From positions 611-6,754 of the forward strand of contig NZ_LATL02000271.1 of assembly GCF_000972705.2 (NCBI RefSeq): a DNA stretch of 6,144 bases. The letters are read 5' to 3'. How positions within the stretch are numbered: the first letter of the stretch is position 1; each line of letters opens with the position of its first letter. The position numbers and the translations under genes are program-made. The DNA comes from Limnoraphis robusta CS-951 (GTDB lineage: Bacteria; Cyanobacteriota; Cyanobacteriia; Cyanobacteriales; Microcoleaceae). The notes beneath the pieces are model-generated. The model saw only the letters and a list, made by a program, of their open reading frames with translations. It did no database searches and was not told where the DNA came from. This document shows positions 1 through 5,907 of the stretch, piece after piece.

Positions 1-1162
1 CATTTTCACCCCCAGTAATAATTTTATAGCTATTGCGTCCGACAATTGTTAAATATCCCTGTTCATCCAAATAACCTAAATCATCAGATTTGAGAGTTTT
101 CAGCCCAGATTTTGCCTTGTCACTTTGACCATAATATCCTAAAGCCAAAGAGTTTGCGTCTATTGTTAAAATTCCCAGTAAATTGACACCTAATTCTTGA
201 TTATTTTCACTGTATACTGTTATTTTAGCATGGGGTAAAACTTGACCATAGCTGTTATTTCCTGCTAAAAAATCCTCGGGTTTGAGGGTCGCAATTTGAG
301 CGGCTGTTTCCGTCATTCCGTAGGTGGGAGCGAGTCGAATTTGATGCCGTCTCGCCTGTTGTAATAATTCTAACCAAGCAGGCGCACCCCCTAACAAAAC
401 CGTCTGAAATTGCGACAGCCAACGAGTTGTTTGAGAATGATTTAAAAGGCGTTGGAGTTGGGTAGGAACCAGAGAAATAAAAAATTCTGAAGGATTAATT
501 TCTGGGAATTTTCCCCTTTCCAGCGTTTTAAACGGAAAAATTGCTAACGTTCCGCCTGTTGTGAAAGAACGCATAAATTGCATTAATCCACTAACATGAT
601 ATAAAGGTAAAGTGCAGAAAGAATTGACCTGTTTTATGTTAAAATACTGTTGGAATCCTTGCACCGAAGCCGTTAACGTTTCCCAAGTATGAATCACAAA
701 TCGAATATTTCCCGATGAACCCCCAGTGGGAATCATAATGGAAGCGTGAGGAGTTGAAATAACAGAATTTGTCTGAATATAGGAGGGGTTAAACTCCTCT
801 AAATTGCCGAAAATCACATCGGGATGAACGATTTTAAAAACCTGTTCCCACTCCGCTTTTACCCAGTTGGGATTGCATAAAAAAATCGGACATTTAGTGA
901 CAACTGCGGCTAGAAACGTTGCTAAAAAAACTGTCGGTTCGGGTTCGGCGAGGATAATTTTGGGATGAACTCCCTGAGCGTTGATAAATTCAGTTAGTTC
1001 TTGAAAGCGATGTTGATAGATTTTATTAAACTCAGAACAATTATATCCGATTAACCAATCATCGGTTCTCAAATTTAAATAATTTTTAACATCAGTTGAT
1101 GAACTGCTTTTAACTTGAAAAGATACCACGCTCGTTTTTTCTCGAATATTGCTGTCTCTCAC
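1..1162 (-). CDS. menE: o-succinylbenzoate-CoA ligase MenE, C-terminus cut by window edge
   Basis: An ANL-superfamily adenylating enzyme, 387 codons visible and in frame to the edge. MenE activates o-succinylbenzoate with ATP and CoA to OSB-CoA in phylloquinone/menaquinone synthesis. Visible motifs are the ATP-binding loop PTGGSSGNIRF (about residues 145-155; Arg stands where many relatives have Lys), the PTYGMTET adenine/substrate motif (279-286), and DDLGYLDEQGYLTIVGR (360-376) with the ribose-binding Asp and hinge Arg. The C-terminal lid with its catalytic Lys lies outside the window. The start is GTG at 1162-1160: there is an in-frame stop at 1183-1181 and no ATG until the ATP loop, so a non-ATG start is required. 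No clear Shine-Dalgarno is visible, and translation probably couples to menC, which stops 4 nt upstream. Specific assignment to MenE rests on motifs plus the menH-menC context. Confidence 0.9.
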   Translation of the reverse strand, partial: MRDSNIREKTSVVSFQVKSSSSTDVKNYLNLRTDDWLIGYNCSEFNKIYQHRFQELTEFINAQGVHPKIILAEPEPTVFLATFLAAVVTKCPIFLCNPNWVKAEWEQVFKIVHPDVIFGNLEEFNPSYIQTNSVISTPHASIMIPTGGSSGNIRFVIHTWETLTASVQGFQQYFNIKQVNSFCTLPLYHVSGLMQFMRSFTTGGTLAIFPFKTLERGKFPEINPSEFFISLVPTQLQRLLNHSQTTRWLSQFQTVLLGGAPAWLELLQQARRHQIRLAPTYGMTETAAQIATLKPEDFLAGNNSYGQVLPHAKITVYSENNQELGVNLLGILTIDANSLALGYYGQSDKAKSGLKTLKSDDLGYLDEQGYLTIVGRNSYKIITGGEN

Positions 1163-1166
1163 TTTA

Positions 1167-2171
1167 TCAGAAAGTTGAACTCAATTCACACCACCAACTT
1201 TGATCATTTTCCTGAAACCAATGTCCAATTCCAAAACCCACCGCTCGTTTAGGATCAGAGAGTTGAGAGGCTAAATTCAAAGCCGCTTGTCTTCCCACTG
1301 GGGTTTCAAAGACGGATGAAAATACCGCATCAATTGAATTTTCAAGACACAATTTTCGCAGTTTTCGCGGAGAACCCACAATAGCAGGTTTAATCACAAA
1401 AATTCCCCGCCAACCCCGTTGATAACAGTCTTTAATTTGTTTAAGGTTAGCGACAGATTCATCTAACGCAATAGGAGTAGAATATTGTTTATTTAACGCC
1501 AACATTTCAGCAAACTGATCAACAGATAAGGGTTGTTCTAGATATTCAATTTTGAGAATATCAGATTTTATTTCATCACAAACGGATAACCATTGATTCG
1601 CTTCCTCCCAACTCAATCCCCCATTCGCATCTAACCGCAAATAGATAATTTCTTGCTTTTCTCTTTCTGAGTTTATTGTCTCTAAAATGAGTTGAGTTAA
1701 CTGTTTAAAGATTTGCAGTTCTTCAGAAATCGGATGAACCGCGATTTTCCATTTAAACGTTCTAAAACCTTGATTTAAAAGGGTTTTAAAGACTGGTAAT
1801 CCAGCGTTTCCTGACGGTAAAAGTCCACTGAATTTCAGTTCTCTTAAAAACCCGGTTTCTTTGAGAAACCGGGTTTTTGGATAGGTCAAAGCTGACTCAA
1901 ACCCAAACTGACAAGCAGGAAGGTTATCTGGAATTTCGAGAATATCTTCTAACGTTAACGTTTGGGGAAGTTGCTGACAAAATTCTAACGCTTGTTGTAA
2001 CGTTTCCGAACCAAACCAACTCAAAGGTGCAATTTCACCCCAAGCGATTTTTCCCTGTTCGTTTGTGAGACGAATAATAATTCCCTCACGGGTTTTCCAA
2101 GTTCCGTGATGAGTTTTTAAAGGGTGTTTGAACTTGCGACAATAGGGAGAAAAGTTAAACTGATAAACCAT
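1167..2171 (-). CDS. menC: o-succinylbenzoate synthase MenC (334 aa)
   Basis: Enolase-superfamily enzyme that dehydrates SHCHC to o-succinylbenzoate. The expected catalytic set is present: the KWK pair (K140/K142, general base), metal ligands D181 (RLDANGG), E212 (YLEQP) and D237 (ALDES), and the second catalytic Lys K261 (VIKPAIVG). Residues 1-95 form the capping domain and the rest the barrel. The ATG at 2171-2169 overlaps the menH stop by one base (TAATG), which supports both this start and translational coupling. Residues 99-109 (KTRFLKETGFL) are encoded by a perfect 33-bp hairpin that looks like an in-frame insertion between the capping domain and the barrel. All catalytic residues remain, so the enzyme is probably functional. 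Confidence 0.93.
   Translation of the reverse strand: MVYQFNFSPYCRKFKHPLKTHHGTWKTREGIIIRLTNEQGKIAWGEIAPLSWFGSETLQQALEFCQQLPQTLTLEDILEIPDNLPACQFGFESALTYPKTRFLKETGFLRELKFSGLLPSGNAGLPVFKTLLNQGFRTFKWKIAVHPISEELQIFKQLTQLILETINSEREKQEIIYLRLDANGGLSWEEANQWLSVCDEIKSDILKIEYLEQPLSVDQFAEMLALNKQYSTPIALDESVANLKQIKDCYQRGWRGIFVIKPAIVGSPRKLRKLCLENSIDAVFSSVFETPVGRQAALNLASQLSDPKRAVGFGIGHWFQENDQSWWCELSSTF
1846..1878. repeat. 33-bp perfect palindromic element inside menC
   Basis: Two 15-bp arms, AAAAACCCGGTTTCT (1846-1860) and its exact reverse complement (1864-1878), are separated by the 3-nt loop TTG. The length is 33 bp, exactly 11 codons, so the menC frame is kept. No target-site duplication is visible in the flanks. 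I recall near-identical ACCCGGTTTCT hairpins as dispersed repeats in filamentous cyanobacteria, but this is memory, not a search. Although it has a terminator-like shape, it lies mid-gene with its stem ending in T/A runs on both strands. Only one copy is present in this window. Confidence 0.85.
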
Positions 2172-2971
2172 TAACTCTCGACTAAAAACTCTTGCACCAG
2201 TTTAACCCACTGTTGGGGATTTTCTACATGAATATTATGACCGCAGTTGGGAATAATTTCAAGCTTTGCAGTCGAACATAAATTCGCCATTTCTTGATTA
2301 ATTTTAATAAACTTTTCATCCAACTCTCCAACCAACAATAAAAGCGGAACTTTCGTCTCTGAAAGTTTATCCCAGAGTGAGGGTTGATTTCCTGTTCCCA
2401 TCATTCCTAGAGATTTGGCTAACTCTGTTGGATTATTTTGCAGACGCCGTGCTAAAATTGTGTTAAAGTTGGGATGATTTTTAAACGTTTTAAATAACGG
2501 CTGATTGTACCAATTTTTTAAAAAACTTTGTAAGTCTTGCTGTTCGAGTTTTTCTGCTAATTGTAAATCCGATAAATAACGTTGACTTCGCTCTTTTTCG
2601 GTTTTTAATCCCGGAGAAGCTGATTCTAAAACAACTTTGTTAAAATATTGAGGATAATATAAAGCCAGATAAAGTGCTAACCTTCCTCCCATCGAATAAC
2701 CGACGAGAAAACACTGTTTAATCTGTAATTCTTCTAACCAATCTATTAAGCCTTTAGCTGTGTTTGAGAGGCTGTAAAAATCATCTCCACTGTTAACTTT
2801 AGTTTTTCCATGTCCCGGTAGATCAACGGCTATACAATCAAAGCTTTTAGATAAGGGGGAAATGACCGTATTAAAATCATTGCCATTTCCCAGAAATCCA
2901 TGTAAAAATAAGAGAACGGGTAAATTGACATTCCCCGTGCGAAAAGAGTGAAAGTTGTAATGTTGTGACAT
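2171..2971 (-). CDS. menH: SHCHC synthase MenH, alpha/beta hydrolase (266 aa)
   Basis: Alpha/beta-hydrolase fold protein. MenH eliminates pyruvate from SEPHCHC to give SHCHC, the substrate of MenC encoded immediately downstream. The oxyanion-hole segment LHGFLGNG is at 23-30, and the nucleophile elbow GYSMGGR at 91-97 has S93; the SMGGR form is typical of MenH. The acid is D218 (GELDEKF) and the base H245 (NCGHNIH). There is no signal peptide, so it is cytosolic. It starts 16 nt after the stop of the small membrane-protein gene, with no strong Shine-Dalgarno, and its stop overlaps the menC start. Alpha/beta hydrolases are hard to assign by sequence alone; the TAATG junction with menC makes MenH much the best reading. 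Confidence 0.88.
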   Translation of the reverse strand: MSQHYNFHSFRTGNVNLPVLLFLHGFLGNGNDFNTVISPLSKSFDCIAVDLPGHGKTKVNSGDDFYSLSNTAKGLIDWLEELQIKQCFLVGYSMGGRLALYLALYYPQYFNKVVLESASPGLKTEKERSQRYLSDLQLAEKLEQQDLQSFLKNWYNQPLFKTFKNHPNFNTILARRLQNNPTELAKSLGMMGTGNQPSLWDKLSETKVPLLLLVGELDEKFIKINQEMANLCSTAKLEIIPNCGHNIHVENPQQWVKLVQEFLVES

Positions 2972-2987
2972 TTACGCTGAGTTTTTA

Positions 2988-3176
2988 TTAATCATAAACC
3001 CAGTGCAGAAAAGGAACCGCAGCCGCACAGAATGCCATAAATACAAATAAACCGCCTAACATTCCAAAAAAGAGAAATTCTTCGCCTCGTTGTTTCGCCA
3101 ATTTAACGATGAGAAAGCTATAGCCATAGGAGGCGAGAAAGAAAAAAATGGTGAAAGCTGTGAAGTAATATTCCAT
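2988..3176 (-). CDS. small two-helix membrane protein of unknown function (62 aa)
   Basis: Not recognised. The peptide has two hydrophobic helices, about residues 4-24 and 34-57, joined by a short basic/acidic loop KLAKQRGEE (25-33). By the positive-inside rule the loop faces the cytoplasm and both ends lie on the other side. Aromatic residues, mainly Phe and Tyr, are abundant. It is the first gene of the run leading to menH-menC-menE, 16 nt before menH, so it is probably co-transcribed. No Shine-Dalgarno is evident before its ATG. The clean two-helix layout, tight spacing and absence of any better frame support a real gene. A link to quinone or thylakoid function is only suggested by position. 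Confidence 0.7.
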   Translation of the reverse strand: MEYYFTAFTIFFFLASYGYSFLIVKLAKQRGEEFLFFGMLGGLFVFMAFCAAAVPFLHWVYD

Positions 3177-3411
3177 AGGTTAGATCACGAAAAACTGCTG
3201 TGAAAGCGTTTCTAATTCAGCTTGAATTGTTTCAACTGACTTGAAAAGCTTCATTTTCTATTGTAACGAAATTGAACAAAAAACGATGATACAAAAAGTG
3301 AACAATGTTAAACAATTATCATTTCTTTACAAAATCTTGTATCCTACGTTTGTCTCTCGAATAACCGGAGATTAGTGATTAAACCCTTTTTTCCTTTCGG
3401 TAATATTTCTG
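3177..3411. other. intergenic region upstream of the men gene run
   Basis: This AT-rich stretch of 235 bp lies between the CPBP protease stop and the first gene of the men run, both on the minus strand. It should hold the protease terminator and the men promoter. I see no strong stem followed by a T run; CCGAAAGG followed by AAAAAAGGG (minus strand, about 3400-3384) is too weak to call. No convincing ORF or RNA gene is visible. Confidence 0.6.
3260..3265 (-). promoter_or_regulatory. candidate -10 element for the men gene run
   Basis: On the minus strand the bases read TACAAT, preceded by a T (TTACAAT), five of six matching the TATAAT consensus. It would give a leader of roughly 75-80 nt before the 62-aa gene. 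No good -35 hexamer lies 16-18 nt upstream, which is common in cyanobacteria but leaves the call weak. Confidence 0.3.
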
Positions 3412-4914
3412 TTAGGCAGAACCGCTTCCAAGAACATATAAACTTAATAATGTTCCGCTATTCCACAAACAATGCAACAACATAGACGATAACAAATTCC
3501 GCGATCGCGTATACACAACTCCTAAAACAATTCCCAGAGTCATTAACGGAATGACTTCCGAGATATTCATATGAGCGATCGCAAAGAATAAACTACTCAG
3601 TAAAATCGCACCTCCAAGCGGCATATATCGAGTCAAAGAAGGGAGTAAAAACCCGCGAAACATAATCTCTTCAAACACAGGTGCCGCAATAGAAGCCGTC
3701 ACAAAAAAGATAATCAAAGCAACCGGATCTCGATTTTCTAAGGCTATGGATAAAAGCGGATTACTTCCCCCCTGCCCATACCAAAGTTGTTGGTTAATTA
3801 AAGAGACTAAAATCACTAAAGGAAGTGCAGTAACATAACCTCCCAACCCCCAGAAAAACCAGCCTTTTTTCCAGTCAATATTAAACCATCCTTCGGGTAA
3901 GGGGAAAAAAGGTTTCAAAGAGAAATACAAAACCGATAATCCACCCAGCATCAAAAAGCCATAATTTGCCCAGACATAAAACGCTTTACTGCGAACATCA
4001 AAACTGGCAGGATTGATATTAAGAAACTGAAAACCCAAACTAAATATGATGGGAATCACCAGTTGTCCAACCAAGAAAAACCCCACCACAAAAACTTGAA
4101 TCAGCGTTTCTGTATCCCAAGGCGTTAACCAAGTAACATCAGTATTTTGAGCGAGAATAGAATCTTTTCCTTTCAATAGGAATTGAACCCCTAAGACAAT
4201 CAACAAAATCACACCGACAAATAACCCGATTCCCGGAATTGCACTAATAACGGTGAGTTTAACAACCGCTTCTTCAGCAAGTTCTTGTTCTTTTGCTTGA
4301 AGGATTTGTAAATCTTCTGTGCGTTCTTGGAGTTGATAAAGTCGAGACAAAGCCTGATAACTAAACCATCCCTCTAAATTATTTTTAATCGTTAATTCAG
4401 TCTCGGGAAAAATTCGGGCTGGCTCACTCCAAATTCCCCGTAAAACTTTAGCGAGTTCAAGCTGTTTTTGAGAGTTGGGTAGAGATTGACTGGTTGGAAT
4501 CAACGTCTGCCAAGTGTTTAACGCTTCTTCAGTTTCACCTTGTTCGGCTTGTAAAATGCCGATGCGGATTGTTAATTCATCGATCAATTGTTGTAACTGT
4601 TCAGCAGATTGAGAAGGCGATTCTAGGGTTTTAACTGTTTCTAGATTGTCTTTTGCCCCCGACTGCACCTCCTTGTATTGTTTGAGGGCAGATGTTGAGG
4701 CATTTTCACCAATCAGATTATTTTTTAAGGTGCTAAAATCTTGTTGAAACTCTGGATCGGCTTGCCATTCTGTTGCATGAAGAATCAGATTGGTTTGATA
4801 GAGTTCCAGACGGCTTTGAATTTGCGGTTGAGTGATACTATCGATTAATGAAGCACCCACCAGTATAATGGTCAGTAAGGTCAGAATTCCTAAGATAAAT
4901 CGCTTGATTGTCAT
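3412..4914 (-). CDS. CPBP-family (Abi/CAAX-like) intramembrane protease with N-terminal helical domain (500 aa)
   Basis: The C-terminal CPBP domain has the conserved glutamates and Arg in FEEIMFRGF (E415, E416, R420), then FFAIAHMN (H448) and LLHCLWN (H481, N485). These are the residues expected for Rce1/CPBP glutamate-type intramembrane proteases. Membrane helices lie at about 5-25 and then from about 220 onward. Residues 27-218 are a hydrophilic helical region with a TPR-like stretch (about 115-139, with GETEEALNTW), probably outside the cytoplasm. The ATG at 4914 is chosen because GGAGA precedes it by 4 nt and MTIKRFILG leads straight into the first helix; the frame extends to a TTG at 4962 without a ribosome binding site. 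Substrate unknown: family members process prenylated proteins, mature bacteriocins or confer immunity, but none of these is shown here. Confidence 0.85.
   Translation of the reverse strand: MTIKRFILGILTLLTIILVGASLIDSITQPQIQSRLELYQTNLILHATEWQADPEFQQDFSTLKNNLIGENASTSALKQYKEVQSGAKDNLETVKTLESPSQSAEQLQQLIDELTIRIGILQAEQGETEEALNTWQTLIPTSQSLPNSQKQLELAKVLRGIWSEPARIFPETELTIKNNLEGWFSYQALSRLYQLQERTEDLQILQAKEQELAEEAVVKLTVISAIPGIGLFVGVILLIVLGVQFLLKGKDSILAQNTDVTWLTPWDTETLIQVFVVGFFLVGQLVIPIIFSLGFQFLNINPASFDVRSKAFYVWANYGFLMLGGLSVLYFSLKPFFPLPEGWFNIDWKKGWFFWGLGGYVTALPLVILVSLINQQLWYGQGGSNPLLSIALENRDPVALIIFFVTASIAAPVFEEIMFRGFLLPSLTRYMPLGGAILLSSLFFAIAHMNISEVIPLMTLGIVLGVVYTRSRNLLSSMLLHCLWNSGTLLSLYVLGSGSA
3501..3508. 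repeat. HIP1 octamer GCGATCGC (copy 1)
   Basis: Exact GCGATCGC inside the protease gene, the highly iterated palindrome of many cyanobacterial genomes and useful here as a taxonomic marker. Confidence 0.85.
3575..3582. repeat. HIP1 octamer GCGATCGC (copy 2)
   Basis: Second exact copy, 74 bp from the first and also within the protease coding sequence. None was seen in the men genes or in the restriction-modification locus. Confidence 0.85.
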
Positions 4915-4918
4915 TGAG

Positions 4919-4923
4919 TCTCC
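4919..4923 (-). promoter_or_regulatory. ribosome binding site GGAGA that decides the protease start
   Basis: On the minus strand GGAGA is followed by CTCA and then the ATG at 4914-4912. The upstream TTG at 4962 has no purine-rich sequence before it, so this site favours the 500-residue form over the 516-residue one. Confidence 0.6.
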
Positions 4924-4982
4924 AGAAAATATTTCAGTTGACAAAGATGTATATTCTAACAAATTTTAGGCATCCTGATCCT

Positions 4983-5010
4983 AGTGTATATTAGGCCTGC
5001 TTCATATCAA
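4983..5010 (-). promoter_or_regulatory. candidate promoter of the CPBP protease gene
   Basis: On the minus strand TTGATA (5010-5005, five of six to TTGACA) and TACACT (4988-4983, four of six to TATAAT) are separated by 16 bp. Transcription would start near 4975, giving about 60 nt of leader. It lies in the 180-bp divergent region shared with the C gene. Consensus match only. Confidence 0.35.
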
Positions 5011-5045
5011 TAAACTTCATTTAATTTAGTCTCTGTCCAGATTGC

Positions 5046-5071
5046 TACTTATAGTCTGTAGACTTTTGTCG
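5046..5071 (+). promoter_or_regulatory. paired C-box-like operators of the controller protein, with an embedded -10-like hexamer
   Basis: The left site is ACT-TAT-AGT (5047-5055) inside TACTTATAGTC, and the right site is GAC-TTTT-GTC (5061-5070), joined by TGTA. The inner half-sites AGTC (5053-5056 region) and GACT (5061-5064) also form an inverted repeat. This is the GACTTATAGTC-type tandem operator known for C.PvuII/C.Esp1396I-like controllers. TATAGT (5050-5055) could serve as a -10 of an early promoter; alternatively the right site overlaps the -35 of an activated promoter that starts near the C gene ATG. It lies 24 bp before that ATG, the usual place for such operators. Confidence 0.7.
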
Positions 5072-5094
5072 ATCAGGGGCTAGATGATCGCTGA

Positions 5095-5313
5095 ATGAAT
5101 CATCAGCCAAGAAAAAAGTTAGGGAGCAATATTAGACAACTTCGCATCAAGCAAGGACTTTCACAGGAGCAACTTGCAGAAAAAGCCGATCTACATCGAA
5201 CCTATGTTGGTGCAATAGAGCGAGGTGAGCGGAATGTCAGTTTGGATAATATTGTCGCTTTAGCTCATGCTCTTGGTGTCTCTGCAAGCAAACTTTTAGA
5301 GGGAGTTGATTAG
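5095..5313 (+). CDS. controller (C) protein, XRE-family HTH regulator of the restriction-modification locus (72 aa)
   Basis: A compact all-helical Xre/Cro-type DNA-binding protein with the usual length of type II restriction-modification controllers. The helix-turn-helix spans about residues 22-45 (LSQEQLAEKADLHRTYVGAI) and is followed by ERGERNVSLDNI, the stretch characteristic of C proteins. R35 and Y37 fall in the recognition helix where the C.Esp1396I-like proteins contact their operator. These proteins act as dimers, first activating and then repressing their own operon. ATG 5095 is the only reasonable start, since a TGA lies in frame just before it. The purine run AGGGG (5075-5079) is about 15 nt upstream, which is too far for normal use. 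It is followed without a gap by the endonuclease gene. Confidence 0.9.
   Translation: MNHQPRKKLGSNIRQLRIKQGLSQEQLAEKADLHRTYVGAIERGERNVSLDNIVALAHALGVSASKLLEGVD
5299..5305 (+). promoter_or_regulatory. ribosome binding site GAGGGAG for the endonuclease TTG start
   Basis: A good Shine-Dalgarno sequence within the last codons of the C gene, 8 nt before TTG 5314. It supports TTG as the endonuclease start rather than the in-frame ATG at 5356, which would remove the conserved-looking N-terminal SPYIGHPESDW segment. Confidence 0.65.
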
Positions 5314-5907
5314 TTGCTAACATCTCCGTATATAGGACATCCAGAAAGCGACTGGATGGCAATAACAAGACAAGTTATTGATGAATTTCCGCTTTCTAGT
5401 GAAGTTTTAATCTCTACAGTTGAGGAGGCATGGAAAGATCTGTATTCTTCGAGTTTTGGTGATTTTAGATTACAAATAGGTCGAGATATATTTTTACCTG
5501 CTCAAGCTATAGGAATTATATTAGAACGTTTGATTGCAGTCCGTCTAGCTCATCAAAATTCCGGTTGGAGAGGAAGTCAAGCTAAACATGAAAAAGATAT
5601 CGTTTGTACTTTTAATGACCGCTATTCTTTTGAAGTGAAAACCTCTTCTAGCAAAAGTAGCTTTTATGGAAATAGAAGTACAGGTCATCGTTCAGAGAAT
5701 CGCTTGAAGTATCGAACTGGATATTATCTGATTATTAACTACAAACTCCCTAAAGAGGATGATTTGCAGCGAAAAATCTGGAAAATTCGTTTTGGCTGGA
5801 TTGATGATGAAGATTGGGTCGGTCAAAATAAACCAACAGGACAACAAGCATCCATTGGCGCAAAGGTAGCAAGTTTAAAGTTAGTTACCCTGAAAATGAG
5901 TCCGTAA
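5314..5907 (+). CDS. type II restriction endonuclease, ScaI-family-like (197 aa)
   Basis: A PD-(D/E)XK nuclease by motif: E71 in a helix (ILERLIAVRLA), D95 in KHEKDIV, and E107-x-K109 in SFEVKTSSS form the metal and catalytic set. The N-terminal SPYIGHPESDW, the GRDIFLPAQAIG stretch (56-67) and the KTSS...FYGNRS segment (109-122) match my memory of the ScaI restriction endonuclease family, whose prototype cuts AGTACT; this was not searched. It presumably acts as a dimer in the cytoplasm. The gene starts with TTG immediately after the C stop (TAG-TTG), in the same frame, with a good ribosome binding site. Its last 23 bp overlap the convergent methyltransferase gene. The frame is intact, so the enzyme may be active. 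The non-ATG start would keep its translation low relative to the modification enzyme. Confidence 0.82.
   Translation: MLTSPYIGHPESDWMAITRQVIDEFPLSSEVLISTVEEAWKDLYSSSFGDFRLQIGRDIFLPAQAIGIILERLIAVRLAHQNSGWRGSQAKHEKDIVCTFNDRYSFEVKTSSSKSSFYGNRSTGHRSENRLKYRTGYYLIINYKLPKEDDLQRKIWKIRFGWIDDEDWVGQNKPTGQQASIGAKVASLKLVTLKMSP

Noticed and set aside
1846..1878. Intrinsic transcription terminator
   Set aside because: The stem ends in a T run like a terminator, but it is in the middle of an intact coding gene with co-oriented genes on both sides, so a dispersed palindrome is more likely.
1877..2068. 63-codon open frame on the plus strand
   Set aside because: It lies entirely antisense within menC, which has intact catalytic motifs; the protein shows no domain, and its start lies at the edge of the palindrome.
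3308..3328. Fur-box-like AATGATAATTGTT on the minus strand
   Set aside because: It matches the 19-bp Fur consensus only in part, about what is expected by chance in such AT-rich DNA, and no iron-related gene is near.
3380..3402. Terminator for the CPBP protease gene
   Set aside because: Only a four-base stem-like CCGAAAGG and an A-rich run are visible on the minus strand; there is no stem followed by a T run.
4915..4962. N-terminal extension of the CPBP protease from TTG 4962
   Set aside because: It has no ribosome binding site, and the 16 added residues are unlike a signal or membrane segment; the ATG at 4914 has GGAGA at a usable distance.
5028..5039. Third C-box half-site (AGTC...GTCC) further upstream
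   Set aside because: The match is poor and the spacing to the left operator does not fit the known two-site arrangement.
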